Assembly (NCBI GenBank): GCA_015709495.1 | Contig: CP054189.1 | Location: 2,294,001-2,358,000 of the forward strand | Direction of reading: 5' to 3' | DNA: 64,000 nt | Origin: Chthonomonadaceae bacterium | GTDB taxonomy: Bacteria; Armatimonadota; Fimbriimonadia; Fimbriimonadales; Fimbriimonadaceae | In this document: positions 22,376 through 32,293 of the stretch, piece after piece | Position numbering within the stretch: the stretch's first letter is position 1 | Layout of the letters: the number at the start of each line of letters is the position of its first letter | Made by a program: the position numbers and the translations under genes | Notes under the pieces: generated by a model | What the model was told of the DNA's origin: nothing | Databases searched by the model: none | Seen by the model: the letters and a program-made list of their open reading frames with translations, nothing else

Positions 22376-23128
22376 ATGGCGAATGTCGTTCTAACCGTTG
22401 ACTGTGAAGCTGCGCACCACGACAGGTGCTACACCCGAGAATACATCGATGTCCTCGAATCCAACTTCGTGCCGGCCACTTGGCTGATCCATGTGTCGAT
22501 GAAGGACCCAAGCGCGAACACCCACCTTTACTATCGGGAATACGTTCACAAGATTCCGAACTGGCATGAAATCGGGATGAAGGTCAACTTTGAGAACGAT
22601 CGAGGGTACGTCGAAGACGAAGTCGAGCGAGGCAACATCATCCGAGTCGCTAAGGATACGCTGAAGTCGCACCTCGTGAAGTGTACGAGCTTCCGCGCGG
22701 GGTGCTTTGCGCTGCTCCCTTCCGACCTGAAATACCTCGAGGATGTGGGGATCATCGTGGACAGTTCGATCGTGCCGGACGCCGATTACCGGATGTTCGT
22801 TGACTGGTCGGGCGCGCCCAGCGAGCCCTATCACAGCGACAAGGAGAACCTCAAGAAAGCGGGCTCCAACAGGATTCTTCATATACCGGTCGCCACGCAC
22901 GACGGCCAGTATGGATACCTCGACAACGGGTTCGAAACGATTCAGCCGCTCCTTGAGGCGAACCTCGACCGCGAGGTGATTTGTCTGGGAATGAGGGACT
23001 ACATGGACGCAGTCGAAACGCTGGAGAAGACCATTCGGTTCCTTCGCGCGCGTGGGGCCCACTTCACAACCCTGACGCAAGCCGCGAGCGAGCACTTTGA
23101 GCATCATGAAGCGCTAGCCGGGGTCTAA
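22376..23128 (+). CDS. NodB-like polysaccharide deacetylase-family protein
   Basis: Encodes 250 residues. The first strand MANVVLTVDCEAAHHDRC carries the metal-site aspartate pair position (TVDCE) of carbohydrate esterase 4-like proteins; WHEIGMKVNFE and SFRAGCFALLPSDLKYLED correspond to later motifs, the second with the catalytic-site Arg (FRAG). The classical HxxxH motif is replaced (HEIGMKV), so activity as a deacetylase is uncertain. Cytosolic, no signal peptide. Follows the GH65-like gene by five bases and precedes the yhaO-like gene by ten; probably one transcript. Confidence 0.7.
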   Translation: MANVVLTVDCEAAHHDRCYTREYIDVLESNFVPATWLIHVSMKDPSANTHLYYREYVHKIPNWHEIGMKVNFENDRGYVEDEVERGNIIRVAKDTLKSHLVKCTSFRAGCFALLPSDLKYLEDVGIIVDSSIVPDADYRMFVDWSGAPSEPYHSDKENLKKAGSNRILHIPVATHDGQYGYLDNGFETIQPLLEANLDREVICLGMRDYMDAVETLEKTIRFLRARGAHFTTLTQAASEHFEHHEALAGV

Positions 23129-23138
23129 TCGCAAGTGG

Positions 23139-24386
23139 ATGACCTTCGTTCATTGCGCCGACCTCCACCTGGATAGCCCCTTCGAGGGGATGCTCGACGA
23201 GCCTGAGATCGCCGAACTCTTGCGCGAGGCGACGTTCAGGGCGTGGGAGCGGGTCGTCGAGACCGCGCAGATCGAGAACGCCGACTTCGTGCTCATCGCG
23301 GGGGACGTGTATGACTCGAGCGATCAGAGTCTGAGAGCGCAACTCAAGTTCCTCGAGGGGCTTGAGAGGCTCCACGAGGGCGGGATTCAGGTCTTCGTCG
23401 TCCACGGCAACCACGACCCGCTTTCGACCTGGAAGACAAGGCTTCAGTTCCCGCCCAACACGCACCGTTTCACGGATCAGGCCGTTTCGCGGGCCGACGT
23501 GGTGCGCGAAGGCGAGGTCCTGGCTCATATATTCGGATATAGCTTCCCCACGCGGGACGTCACTGCCAACGTCGCTCGAAGCTTTCGCCGGGAGTCGGGC
23601 GAGGTGTTTTCGATCGGCCTGCTCCATACGAACGTCGGGGGCAACGCAACCCACGCCAACTACGCGCCTTGCAGCATCTCCGATCTGGTTGAAGTGGACC
23701 TCGACTACTGGGCGCTGGGGCATATCCACCAACCTCAGTTGCTCCGGAACACCCACCCGTACATCGCGTATTCAGGCAACACCCAAGGGCGGCACATTCG
23801 GGAGCCGGGGCCACGAGGGTGTTTTGTCGTGGGGACGGACGGCCTAAACATATCGCGGCACGACTTCGTAGAGACCTCGACCGTTCGCTGGCTGGAGGAA
23901 ACGGTGAGCATCGCGCCCTTCGAGAACCTGGACGGGCTGCTCCAAGCGATCGAGGCGAGATCGACGGAGATTCGCGCCAACGCCGACACCCGCCCGACGC
24001 TTGTTCGGTGGGTTCTAACGGGAAGAGGCGCGCTGCACGGAGTCCTCAAACAGGGCTCGACGATCGCTGACCTCCGGGACAATCTGATCGACTTCGAACG
24101 TTCGCGTGTCGACTTCGTTTGGCCCGAATCCATCCAGACGGAGTCCCGTCCACTCGTCGACCTCGATGCCCTGCGAGAGCAAGAGCGTTTTGTGGGGGAA
24201 TTCGCTCGCTGCGCCGAGGAGGTTCGTAAGTCGGGAGGCGAGGCGATCCGGGCGGTACTTGCCGCACAACCCGAATACGGCAAGCTCTCGGACGCGATCG
24301 AGGCGATGCCCGACGATGACCTCTTGGAGTGCTTGCACCAAGGGGTCTGGAGCGGACTGGACCGACTCGAGGAGCGAGAGGGCTGA
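23139..24386 (+). CDS. DNA repair exonuclease SbcD/YhaO-like metallophosphoesterase
   Basis: Encodes 415 residues. The N-terminal calcineurin-like fold has all Mre11/SbcD metal motifs: FVHCADLHLDSPF (DxH), LIAGDVYD (GD), FVVHGNHDP (GNHD), LLHTNVGG (H) and YWALGHIHQPQ (GHxH). The C-terminal 120 residues are a helical region that would bind its ATPase partner. Length and domain order match YhaO of Bacillus more than E. coli SbcD. The partner SMC-like ATPase gene follows after three bases. The complex is expected to process blocked DNA ends or hairpins. Confidence 0.88.
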   Translation: MTFVHCADLHLDSPFEGMLDEPEIAELLREATFRAWERVVETAQIENADFVLIAGDVYDSSDQSLRAQLKFLEGLERLHEGGIQVFVVHGNHDPLSTWKTRLQFPPNTHRFTDQAVSRADVVREGEVLAHIFGYSFPTRDVTANVARSFRRESGEVFSIGLLHTNVGGNATHANYAPCSISDLVEVDLDYWALGHIHQPQLLRNTHPYIAYSGNTQGRHIREPGPRGCFVVGTDGLNISRHDFVETSTVRWLEETVSIAPFENLDGLLQAIEARSTEIRANADTRPTLVRWVLTGRGALHGVLKQGSTIADLRDNLIDFERSRVDFVWPESIQTESRPLVDLDALREQERFVGEFARCAEEVRKSGGEAIRAVLAAQPEYGKLSDAIEAMPDDDLLECLHQGVWSGLDRLEEREG

Positions 24387-24389
24387 ACT

Positions 24390-27300
24390 GTGGTACTTCG
24401 CAACCTCAACGTAAGGGCGTTCGGAGTCCTTGAAAACCAAGAGGTGAAGGGGCTTTCGCCCGCGATCAACCTCTTCATCGGTCGAAACGAGAGCGGCAAG
24501 ACCACGCTCATGCGGTTCATCGAGTTCATCTTGTTCGGGTTCCCGAGGAGATTTGGCGGGAACCGGTATGACCCTCCAGGAAGCGAGCACCAATCCGGCT
24601 CGCTGGAGGTCCTCCTCCGCGAGGGGTCGCTAGTTTCGATTCAGCGGAACCTGAACGAGTGCCGAATCCGGGACGCCGCAGGGATCGTCCAAGCGGCTGA
24701 GCCCTCTGCGCTCTACTTTCGAGGGATCGACCGCGACGCGTTCGAACGAATCTACTGCGTCGAACTCGAAGAGTTGAAGCGCGGCGACCTCCTTGATCCT
24801 GCGCGGACGGCGAGTTGGCTCTTCTCCGCCGGTGCGGGTCTCGGTGGGGTCTCCCTTGCCGACGTTCTCAAAGGGCTCGATGCTGAGATCGCCAAGATCA
24901 CCGCGCCCCGCTCGCGCACCGCCGAACTCGACCGCGTGATCCAAGGCATCAAGGACAACCAGCGCCAGATACGGGAATTGCGATCGGAGGAGGGCCACTA
25001 CACGCAATTGGTTGCCCGCAGGCAACAACTCCGGGCGGAAGTCCAGAAGCTCGAAGACGATATGGCGCGGGCGGGAGTCAGGCAGAAGGACCTCGAAACC
25101 CTCTCGCGGGCCCGCGAGCCCGTTCTCGCCTTGCAGAGGGCCGAGAAATGGCTCGCCGAGACCGAAGACGTGGCGGACTTCCCCAGGGACGGCTATGAAA
25201 CGGCCAAGAGGTTGCGCGCGGAGATCGTCGACTTGGAAACGGAGTTGAGCGACGCTTCTGCGAACGCCAAAGCCCGCTCCATCGAGATCGAGTCCCTCGA
25301 AGTCTCTGAATCCGTGCTTGAGCAAGAGCCGGAGATCAACGCCCTTGCGCGGGAAAGGGAGAAGTATGCGGAAGCCTGCTCCTCGCTCATCGACCTGGAA
25401 CGTACGCTGGAGGAGGAACGGCGTAGCCTCGACCGCGGACTCGCTGAACTCGGTCCGGAATGGCACTCAGACACCGTCGGCAGGGTGGACATCTCGATGC
25501 CGTTCCGCTCCAACATGAGGGTCCTTGCCGAGAAACTAGCGCAGTCGGAATCGGCGATCAGCGGACCCCGACATCGCCTGCAAGCCGCTGGGGAGCGCCA
25601 AGAGGAGGTCCGGCGCGAAATCGAGCGGGTGCGATCGGAAGGCGAAACCCAAGCAGGGGAAGGCGCCACACTCGACCAGGTCTTCGAAAAGCGAGACCAA
25701 CTCGACGAGCTTCAGCGGGAGCGAATGGAGGTGCAAACCCTTCGCGAAAGCCTCCGTGCCAAGGAGCAGCTCGCGCACTCTCGAACAGGTGGATGGACCA
25801 CACCTCAGGGTTGGCTCTCGCTGGTTCTCGGAGCGCTCCTGCTGGGAGTCGCTCTCGTCACGTGGGTGGACCTTCCGGCGGTAGCCCGAACCGGAACTCT
25901 GCTGGTCGCGGCTGCGCTTGCAGGGATTGGCGTTTGGGCGCTCGTGGCCGGGCGTCGAGAGTCGGCCGACCCCGCATCCACAGCCGATCAAACGGAGGAA
26001 GCGAGCCGGCTTAGGGAAGAGGTCAAGAGCCGGGAGAGTCGGATCGACCAGTTACGCGAGTCGCTCGGGCTTTCATCGCCCCTCAGTTCCGTCGAAGTCG
26101 AGAGGTTGCAGCGGGTTCTGAGGGAGCAAGAAGAGGCCGCCAAGAAGCGGAACGAACACGTCGCGCGGCTGGCGGCTTTGGGGCGAGATCTCGACTCGGC
26201 CACAGACAGGTCCGCAGTTGCCGAGAAGGAATTGGAAGAGTCCGAACGCTTGCGGGATGAGGTTAGGGCGGAATGGAACGATGCGCTCGCCTCTGCAAAG
26301 TTCCCGCCATGCGCGCCGGAACTCTTTGAGGGCTTCCTCAACAGAGTCGATTTGGCCAGGCGAGCGATTGAAGGGATCGCAGCCGCGGAAAGGAAGCTGT
26401 CGGCGAATCGGGACTACATATCCAATATCCAGCAGACGATCGCCTTGGCCGCGAACAAAGCCGGCATCCGAGTCGATTCTCGCGCACCTTCGGGGATCGA
26501 CACGCTGGTCCAAGCGCTCGAAGGAGCCCGACGCCAAGATGCCGAAAGGGCGCAGCTTGTTGCATCCTTGAACGAGCTAACTTCGCAAGTTACTGGGTTG
26601 ACGGAGCGAGTCAACTCTCGAAAGGAATCGCTGGCGAAGCTGTTTGCGAGGGCGGGTTGTGCCGACGCGCAGGAGTTCGACCTGGCGTTTGGGAAATTCG
26701 CCAAGCGCTGCGAGGCTCTCGACTTGGCTCAACAAGCGAAGAACACATTGCTGGCTTTGGTGGGCGGAGAAGCGGCCGTGCAACGAGTCCGAACCGGGGT
26801 CGAAGGGCTTGACGAAGTCTCGCTCAACACGGAACTCAGAGAACTCAGTGAGAGGATCGAGGCGTACAAGACCAGCTTCAGAAACGCGTATGAAGAACAG
26901 TCGCTCATCACCCGCAGCATCGACCAACTCGCGCACGACACCCGACTGAGCGCCGCCTTGCAGCAGAAGAAGACCCTCGAAGCAGAGAAAGGGCAGTGGG
27001 CGATGCGCTGGAGCGAACTCGTCCTTTGCCGGGAGTTGATTCGAACCGCCAAATCGAAGTACGAGCAGGAGCGCCAGCCCAAACTGCTGCAGATTGCGAG
27101 CGAGGTGATCGCTGACGTAACCGAAGGCAGGTATGGCGTGGTCGGGAAGATGGAGGGCGGCATCGAGCTTGAAGACCGGACGACTACGGGCTCAAAAGGG
27201 CACGAGATTTGGAGTAGCGGCCTCGCCGATCAGGTGTACTTGGCCTTGCGGCTTGCAGAAGCTCAATCCGAATCCGCTCAGGAGCCCCTGCCTGTACTCC

Positions 27301-27524
27301 TCGATGACGTGCTGGTCCGATCCGACCCGGACCGACAAGTCGGCATCGCCCGAGCGCTCGTGCGGTTCGCCCAGGCGGGACAAGTGCTCCTGTTTACGTG
27401 CCAGCCTTCGATGCTCAACGTAATTCAGAAGGCCGTCCTCGAACTGAACGCGTCGGAACTGCCGCTTTCCGTTTTCGAGGTTCAGAATGGCCAAGTGGCC
27501 CAGGCCGTCCCGAAAGCCGGATAA
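24390..27524 (+). CDS. SbcC/YhaN-like SMC-type ATPase with mid-protein membrane helices
   Basis: Encodes 1044 residues, starting with GTG. Walker A is GRNESGKTTL (about 30-39). Two long coiled coils (about 180-460 and 530-880) flank a hydrophobic hairpin (about 474-520: SLVLGALLLGVALV, then LLVAAALAGIGVWALV) typical of YhaN in place of the Rad50 zinc hook. The C-terminal lobe has the signature SSGLADQVYLALRLAEA, Walker B PVLLDDVLVRSDPDR and the H-loop region LLFTCQPSM. With the YhaO-like nuclease it forms an Mre11-Rad50-type complex, here probably held at the membrane. Ends four bases from convergent livG. Confidence 0.88.
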   Translation: MVLRNLNVRAFGVLENQEVKGLSPAINLFIGRNESGKTTLMRFIEFILFGFPRRFGGNRYDPPGSEHQSGSLEVLLREGSLVSIQRNLNECRIRDAAGIVQAAEPSALYFRGIDRDAFERIYCVELEELKRGDLLDPARTASWLFSAGAGLGGVSLADVLKGLDAEIAKITAPRSRTAELDRVIQGIKDNQRQIRELRSEEGHYTQLVARRQQLRAEVQKLEDDMARAGVRQKDLETLSRAREPVLALQRAEKWLAETEDVADFPRDGYETAKRLRAEIVDLETELSDASANAKARSIEIESLEVSESVLEQEPEINALAREREKYAEACSSLIDLERTLEEERRSLDRGLAELGPEWHSDTVGRVDISMPFRSNMRVLAEKLAQSESAISGPRHRLQAAGERQEEVRREIERVRSEGETQAGEGATLDQVFEKRDQLDELQRERMEVQTLRESLRAKEQLAHSRTGGWTTPQGWLSLVLGALLLGVALVTWVDLPAVARTGTLLVAAALAGIGVWALVAGRRESADPASTADQTEEASRLREEVKSRESRIDQLRESLGLSSPLSSVEVERLQRVLREQEEAAKKRNEHVARLAALGRDLDSATDRSAVAEKELEESERLRDEVRAEWNDALASAKFPPCAPELFEGFLNRVDLARRAIEGIAAAERKLSANRDYISNIQQTIALAANKAGIRVDSRAPSGIDTLVQALEGARRQDAERAQLVASLNELTSQVTGLTERVNSRKESLAKLFARAGCADAQEFDLAFGKFAKRCEALDLAQQAKNTLLALVGGEAAVQRVRTGVEGLDEVSLNTELRELSERIEAYKTSFRNAYEEQSLITRSIDQLAHDTRLSAALQQKKTLEAEKGQWAMRWSELVLCRELIRTAKSKYEQERQPKLLQIASEVIADVTEGRYGVVGKMEGGIELEDRTTTGSKGHEIWSSGLADQVYLALRLAEAQSESAQEPLPVLLDDVLVRSDPDRQVGIARALVRFAQAGQVLLFTCQPSMLNVIQKAVLELNASELPLSVFEVQNGQVAQAVPKAG

Positions 27525-27527
27525 GGG

Positions 27528-28292
27528 CTAAACGGCCTCGCCGAGATAGGCCTCGATCACCTTCGGATTGTTGCGAATCGCTTCTGGCGGACCCGCCGCA
27601 ATCTCCTCGCCGTGGTCGAGCACGACGATCCGTTCACATAGGTTCATCACGAAGCGCATATCGTGTTCGATGAGCAGGACCGTTTTGCCGAACGAGTCGC
27701 GCAGCTTGCGAACCGTCTTCAAAAGGTCCTCAGATTCCTGCGGGTTCATTCCGGCGGCAGGCTCATCGAGCAGAATCAGTTCGGGCTTCGTCGCCATCGC
27801 TCGCGCGATTTCGAGCCTGCGCTGCTTGCCGTAGGGAAGGTCGGCCGCCCGCGCGCCACTGACGTCGGAAAGGTTCATCAGTTCGAGAAGGTCAAGCGCC
27901 TCCTGACGCAGCGCGAAGGTCTCGCTCGTGGCCCGGGGCAGACATGCGAGCGCCTCTGCCAGCGTACAGTGGTGCCGCAAAAACGCCCCGACCATGACGT
28001 TCTCAAGCGCCGTGAGCGAGCCGAACAGCCGGATGTTCTGAAAGGTGCGACAGACTCCCTTGCGCGCGATCTGGTGGGGCCTCAGTCCGCACAGCGATTC
28101 CCTCCGAAACTGAATCGACCCGGAAGTCGGCTTGTAGACCCCCGTGACCATGTTGAAGACCGTCGTCTTTCCCGCGCCATTCGGACCGATCAGCCCGAAG
28201 AGGTCGCCGGGTTCGATGGCGAATGAGACGTTGTTGACGGCCACGAGGCCCCCAAAGCGAATCGTCAGGTTGTCAACGGACAGCAGACTCAC
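27528..28292 (-). CDS. livG: Branched-chain amino-acid ABC transporter ATPase LivG
   Basis: Encodes 254 residues from GTG 28292, which overlaps the livM stop. Walker A GPNGAGKTT (about 37-45), a BCA_ABC_TP_C-type end (IRNNPKVIEAYLGEA) and Walker B LILLDEPAAGMNP are present, with HDMRFVM as H-loop; the usual LSGGQ is LPYGKQRRLEIAR, as is normal for LivG. Energises import through LivH/LivM. The upstream in-frame extension belongs to the livM reading region and is unlikely to be translated. A LivF partner is not encoded next to it. Confidence 0.92.
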   Translation of the reverse strand: MSLLSVDNLTIRFGGLVAVNNVSFAIEPGDLFGLIGPNGAGKTTVFNMVTGVYKPTSGSIQFRRESLCGLRPHQIARKGVCRTFQNIRLFGSLTALENVMVGAFLRHHCTLAEALACLPRATSETFALRQEALDLLELMNLSDVSGARAADLPYGKQRRLEIARAMATKPELILLDEPAAGMNPQESEDLLKTVRKLRDSFGKTVLLIEHDMRFVMNLCERIVVLDHGEEIAAGPPEAIRNNPKVIEAYLGEAV

Positions 28293-29950
28293 GATCGCTT
28301 CTCCTTTCTCTGCCCGAATAGGAGCGAGCGTACGAACGCCCAACTGAACTCGTGGTGCCCCATCGTTCCTTGGGGCCTCAAGATCATCACAAAAACCAGC
28401 GCGATGGAAAACACGGCCCAACGCAAGTCGCTTGGCGTGTACGTCGTTTCGCCGATCAGCTTTTCGAGCGGGCCGATCTGGTGAAGACCCTTGGCGATCC
28501 AAGGCGTCAGTAGCACGACGAGCGCAAGAGAGCCGCCAAGCAAACCGAACCTGGGAAGGGCCGTCTTACGTGCAGGCGTCAGCAAGACCCCAACGAAGAT
28601 CGCGATCATCAGAGCGAACCCACCCGACTTGATCACCCACGAAAGATTGAAGTGATAAAAGAGATTTCCCAGATACAGCAGCCCCGCGCATCCGGCGAGG
28701 CCCAAAACGGTGAGAAGCGGGCGAATTTTGCCGTCGATTCTCAGGAGCTTTCGCTTGGACGACTGCTGGTATCCAATGAACACCAGGGCCGCCGAAATGA
28801 CAAGCGCAATGAGGACGATGGCTGGGATGTTGGTGAGCTTGCGCAGGCCCTCCTCCAGCATTTTCAGCGAGATGCCCGCCAGCGCGCTCCCCGTGATGCT
28901 GCCCGTTCCGCCGATCACGACCATCGCCACAAGGATGAAGCTCGTGTCCATCTTGAAGTCGTCGGGCGCGACTGAGCCGTTGTAGTGGGCGAAAAGCGCG
29001 CCTGCCATCCCCGCGATCGCCGCTCCGATCACAAAAGCCGTCACCTTGATTCTCGTCGTGTTGACGCCGGTCGCATCTGCGGCGAGCTCATCTTCGCGAA
29101 CCGCCAAGAACCCGAGTCCGTGGGCGTGCTTGAGCAGGTTTCTCGAAACCGCGAGGGTCCCGATCAGGAGCAGGAAGATCATCCAAAGCTCGGTGGTCTT
29201 CGGGATGTTCTGCAGCCCATACGCTCCGCCGAGGTCCAGCCGCCCCACGGTATCGAGCCGCGACGAAAGCGAGGACTGCATGAGGAGCGTGACGAGCCAG
29301 CAAACCAAGCCGCCCCCAGCGAGTTTCACGAGAAACAACAGCCTTCCCACTAGGCCTTCGCGGGCAGGGAGCGCCTTGCGCACGACCCAAACATAGCCCA
29401 CAAGAGCAGCCACGAGCAGCACCAGGCCCACCACGAAAGTCAGCGTGAAAGAAGTGCCTCCGCCGTCCTGATTCCGCAGCATCACGTTGACGATCTCACC
29501 GAAGCCGAGAGTCGCCACGGCCAAGTAATCCCCGCGCAGCCTCAAGGAGGGCAAACCGACCAGGAGTCCGGCGATTGCAGCCGCAACTGCGCCGACGACA
29601 AGCATCAGCACCATCCAAGGGACTTGGGGGATCCCCGACCGCTCCATGAAGAGAACGGTGACCTTGCCTGAGGTGATCGCCCCAATGAGATAGAACGCCG
29701 CGTGGCCGATGGAGAACTGCCCGGTGATGCCGTTGATGAGGTTGAGGCTCACCGCCAAAGTCGAAAATAGGAGCGCGAGAACCAAGAGCCGCACGTCATA
29801 AATCCCCATCTTGGGGGTGACGAACGTATGGAAGGCATATAGGAAGGCGACGAGCGCGGCGACGCTGGCCAGTCGGGCCGTCCAGAAGGGCACGGGCCGA
29901 TAGGGGTTCGGCGACACGATGGAGTTGATAATGGCTGGGGTCGTTGCCAT
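28289..29950 (-). CDS. livM: Branched-chain amino-acid ABC permease LivM (long form)
   Basis: Encodes 553 residues, longer than the usual 300-420. The core has LLSTLAVSLNLINGITGQFSIGH-type LivM sequence (LNLINGITGQFSIGHAAFY) and the EAA-like loop AVREDELAADATGVNTTRIK that docks the ATPase. After the core (ending IALVISAALVFIGYQQ) there is an extra block of about 130 residues with three or four more helices before the normal C-terminal end VFVMILRPQG. A linker of about 100 residues also separates early helices. ATG 29950 was chosen over 29977 because livH ends at 29952. Confidence 0.88.
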   Translation of the reverse strand: MATTPAIINSIVSPNPYRPVPFWTARLASVAALVAFLYAFHTFVTPKMGIYDVRLLVLALLFSTLAVSLNLINGITGQFSIGHAAFYLIGAITSGKVTVLFMERSGIPQVPWMVLMLVVGAVAAAIAGLLVGLPSLRLRGDYLAVATLGFGEIVNVMLRNQDGGGTSFTLTFVVGLVLLVAALVGYVWVVRKALPAREGLVGRLLFLVKLAGGGLVCWLVTLLMQSSLSSRLDTVGRLDLGGAYGLQNIPKTTELWMIFLLLIGTLAVSRNLLKHAHGLGFLAVREDELAADATGVNTTRIKVTAFVIGAAIAGMAGALFAHYNGSVAPDDFKMDTSFILVAMVVIGGTGSITGSALAGISLKMLEEGLRKLTNIPAIVLIALVISAALVFIGYQQSSKRKLLRIDGKIRPLLTVLGLAGCAGLLYLGNLFYHFNLSWVIKSGGFALMIAIFVGVLLTPARKTALPRFGLLGGSLALVVLLTPWIAKGLHQIGPLEKLIGETTYTPSDLRWAVFSIALVFVMILRPQGTMGHHEFSWAFVRSLLFGQRKEKRS

Positions 29951-29951
29951 G

Positions 29952-30875
29952 CTACACCTTGTCTGAAGTGCTCCCAAAGAGGCCGCCGGGCCGGAACAGC
30001 AGAATGCCGATGAGGATCACAAAGGCCACGGCATCGCGATAACCGCCATAACCGGCCCACACCACGAGCACTTCGGCGAGCCCCATAATCAAGCCGCCCA
30101 CCACCGCGCCGGGGATGTTCCCAATGCCTCCAAGGACGGCGGCGACAAATGCCTTGACGCCGGGAATCAGCCCCCAAAAGGTGTGAAGCGGAGTGCCGAA
30201 ACTGGTGGCGCTCATCATTCCGCCCGCCCCGGCAAGGCTCGACCCGATCACAAACGTCACGACGACTACGCGGTCCACATTGACGCCCATGAGGGCCGCA
30301 GTGCTGAAGTCGTGGGCGACCGCTCGCATGGCGCGACCCATCGACGTTCGGGTCACGAACTGCCAGAGCAGCAGCATCAGCGTCGCCGTGACTGCCAGAA
30401 CCGCGACCTGACTCTGCTGGAGCGAAATGCCAAACAGCGTGAAAGACTTGGCAAGAACGTTCACCTCTTCGACGATGGAGGGCTGCGGAGAGGTTTGAAA
30501 CACGAGCCTGCCCGAATACTCGATGAACAGCGAGACGCCGACGGCTGTGATCAAGACCGAGATGCGGGGCGCGTTTCGGAGGGGCCGATAGGCGAGTCGC
30601 TCGATGGTCACGCCAAGCAAGGCGCAGCCAGCCATCGCCACGACCAGCATCAGGATCAACAGAAAATAGGGGTTATAGGCCGTCCGATCCAGCCACACCA
30701 TGGACGTGTAGTAGGAAAGGTAAGCGCCGACCATGTAGATGTCGCCGTGGGCGAAGTTGATCAGGCGCAGAACGCCGTACACCATCGTGTAGCCGAGGGC
30801 GATAAGCGCGTATACCGCCCCCAGCTGCACTCCGTTGACGAGCTGCTGGGGAAGTTGACCCCAATCGAGCCCCAT
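29952..30875 (-). CDS. livH: Branched-chain amino-acid ABC permease LivH
   Basis: Encodes 307 residues, normal length. It has the LivH start QLVNGVQLGAVYALIALGYT and GVLRLINFAHGDIYMVGAY, the EAA-like loop MRAVAHDFSTAALMGVNVDR and about eight membrane helices, ending in the conserved LLFRPGGLFG. Three bases after livK and one base before livM; one operon with them. Confidence 0.93.
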   Translation of the reverse strand: MGLDWGQLPQQLVNGVQLGAVYALIALGYTMVYGVLRLINFAHGDIYMVGAYLSYYTSMVWLDRTAYNPYFLLILMLVVAMAGCALLGVTIERLAYRPLRNAPRISVLITAVGVSLFIEYSGRLVFQTSPQPSIVEEVNVLAKSFTLFGISLQQSQVAVLAVTATLMLLLWQFVTRTSMGRAMRAVAHDFSTAALMGVNVDRVVVVTFVIGSSLAGAGGMMSATSFGTPLHTFWGLIPGVKAFVAAVLGGIGNIPGAVVGGLIMGLAEVLVVWAGYGGYRDAVAFVILIGILLFRPGGLFGSTSDKV

Positions 30876-30878
30876 CGA

Positions 30879-32168
30879 TTACTCGCTCTGACCTTCCGCT
30901 TCCGTACCCGCTCCCGCTTTCGCAGACGGGTCGAATACGAAGAACGGAATCTGCTTGTAGGCAAGGAATCCGCCCTTTTCGACCTTGAGCATCAGCGCGG
31001 GCTTCTGCGCGTTGCCGTCAGCCCCAATGGAGATCGTTCCCGAAACACCCCGGACTTCGTTGGTTCCCGCAATCGACTCCATCAACGAGCGGCTATTGAG
31101 TTCCTTCGTTCGCTTGAGGGCGTCGAGCATCACGAGCGCGGCGTCATAGCCGAGCGCGCCCATCGCAGTGGCGGGCTCCATGTTGTATTTCGCCTTGAAC
31201 TTGGAGACGAACTCTTTGACCTCCGCCCGGTCCTCGCTATTATGATAGTGGTTCAGGAAGTACCCGCCGATGATCCCAGCGCCGCCGGAGTCGAGCAGCT
31301 TCGAGCTGTCCCAGCCGTCTCCGCCGATCATGGGAACGTTGAGGCCGACCTGCTCGCGTTGCCGAGCGATAGGGCCGACTTCGGTGAAGTAGCCGGAGCA
31401 GAAGAGCCCGTCGGGATTCGCGGATTTCACGTTCGTCAACTGTGCCTTGAAGTCGAAGTTGCCTCCGCTCTCATAGAACTCTTCGGTCGCAATCTTGCCG
31501 CCGAAGGACTCAAAAGCTTGCTTGAACACGTCGGAGAGTCCCACGGAATACGGCTGCTTCTTGTCGGTCATGACGGCGACGTTGCGAAGCCCCAATTCGT
31601 CGTAGGCGAACTTCGCGATCGCCGCGCCTTGGAAGTTATCCGTGAAGCAGGCTCGGAAGACCGCCGCTCCCGCTTGAGTCACTTCGACCTTGGTTGCACC
31701 GATGGCGACGATCGGGACGCCCTCTTCTTGAGCGACCGCAGCAGCCTGAATGGTGATGCCGCTCGACACTTCGCCAAGCAAGCCTAGCACCTGATCCTCG
31801 CCGATCAGCTTGATCGCTGCGGACTTTCCGACTTCGGGCTTCGAGGCGGTGTCTTCGATGACGAGCTGGACCCTCTTTCCGTCTAGGCCGCCAGCCGCAT
31901 TGAACTCGTCGACGGCAAGCTGCGCGCCCCGCAGGGAGTCTTCGCCCCAGGGCTGAAGCTCGCCGGTAAGACTGGCGATGATGCCGATCTTGACGTCGCC
32001 GCTCGAGTAAGAGTTCCCCTCTTTGCCCGGCATGGCGCGCCCTGAGGTGGATCCGCCATCCGGTCCACCGCCGTTGCCTCCGCCGTTCGTTTCGCTGGGT
32101 GGGTTACAGCCAACCAGCAGTCCCATTGCCAAAAGGCTTCCTATGGAAATCGCGGTTATTCGAGTCAT
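30879..32168 (-). CDS. livK: Branched-chain amino-acid (Leu/Ile/Val-type) substrate-binding lipoprotein LivK
   Basis: Encodes 429 residues. Signal peptide with lipobox LLVGC (Cys21), a Gly/Asn-rich linker (GGGNGGGPDGG), then a type I periplasmic binding fold beginning VKIGIIASLTGELQPWGEDS and continuing LAVDEFNAAGGLDGKRVQLV. The two-lobe pattern of LivJ/LivK/ANF-receptor proteins is kept (SSGITIQAAAVAQEEGVPIV, then GLFCSGYFTEVGPIARQ). Ligand cannot be told; amides or urea are alternatives to branched-chain amino acids. First gene of the operon; AGAGG precedes ATG 32168. Confidence 0.88.
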   Translation of the reverse strand: MTRITAISIGSLLAMGLLVGCNPPSETNGGGNGGGPDGGSTSGRAMPGKEGNSYSSGDVKIGIIASLTGELQPWGEDSLRGAQLAVDEFNAAGGLDGKRVQLVIEDTASKPEVGKSAAIKLIGEDQVLGLLGEVSSGITIQAAAVAQEEGVPIVAIGATKVEVTQAGAAVFRACFTDNFQGAAIAKFAYDELGLRNVAVMTDKKQPYSVGLSDVFKQAFESFGGKIATEEFYESGGNFDFKAQLTNVKSANPDGLFCSGYFTEVGPIARQREQVGLNVPMIGGDGWDSSKLLDSGGAGIIGGYFLNHYHNSEDRAEVKEFVSKFKAKYNMEPATAMGALGYDAALVMLDALKRTKELNSRSLMESIAGTNEVRGVSGTISIGADGNAQKPALMLKVEKGGFLAYKQIPFFVFDPSAKAGAGTEAEGQSE

Positions 32169-32287
32169 CGATAGCACCTCTGAAGAATTTGGATTCGGGT
32201 TACCTTGTTCGCTGGGGCGCGCGCCTCAGACCGTTTCTGGCGCCTTCAAGCCATGCGAACCGAGGCCGACCCCTCTTTCGTTTGCGA

Positions 32288-32293
32288 AGTATA
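32288..32293 (-). promoter_or_regulatory. Probable -10 box of the liv operon (TATACT)
   Basis: TATACT on the minus strand about 120 bases before livK; the leader in between shows no obvious riboswitch. Confidence 0.4.

Noticed and set aside
30183-31787. 534-residue plus-strand ORF over livH and livK
   Set aside because: Shadow of two clearly recognised genes on the minus strand.
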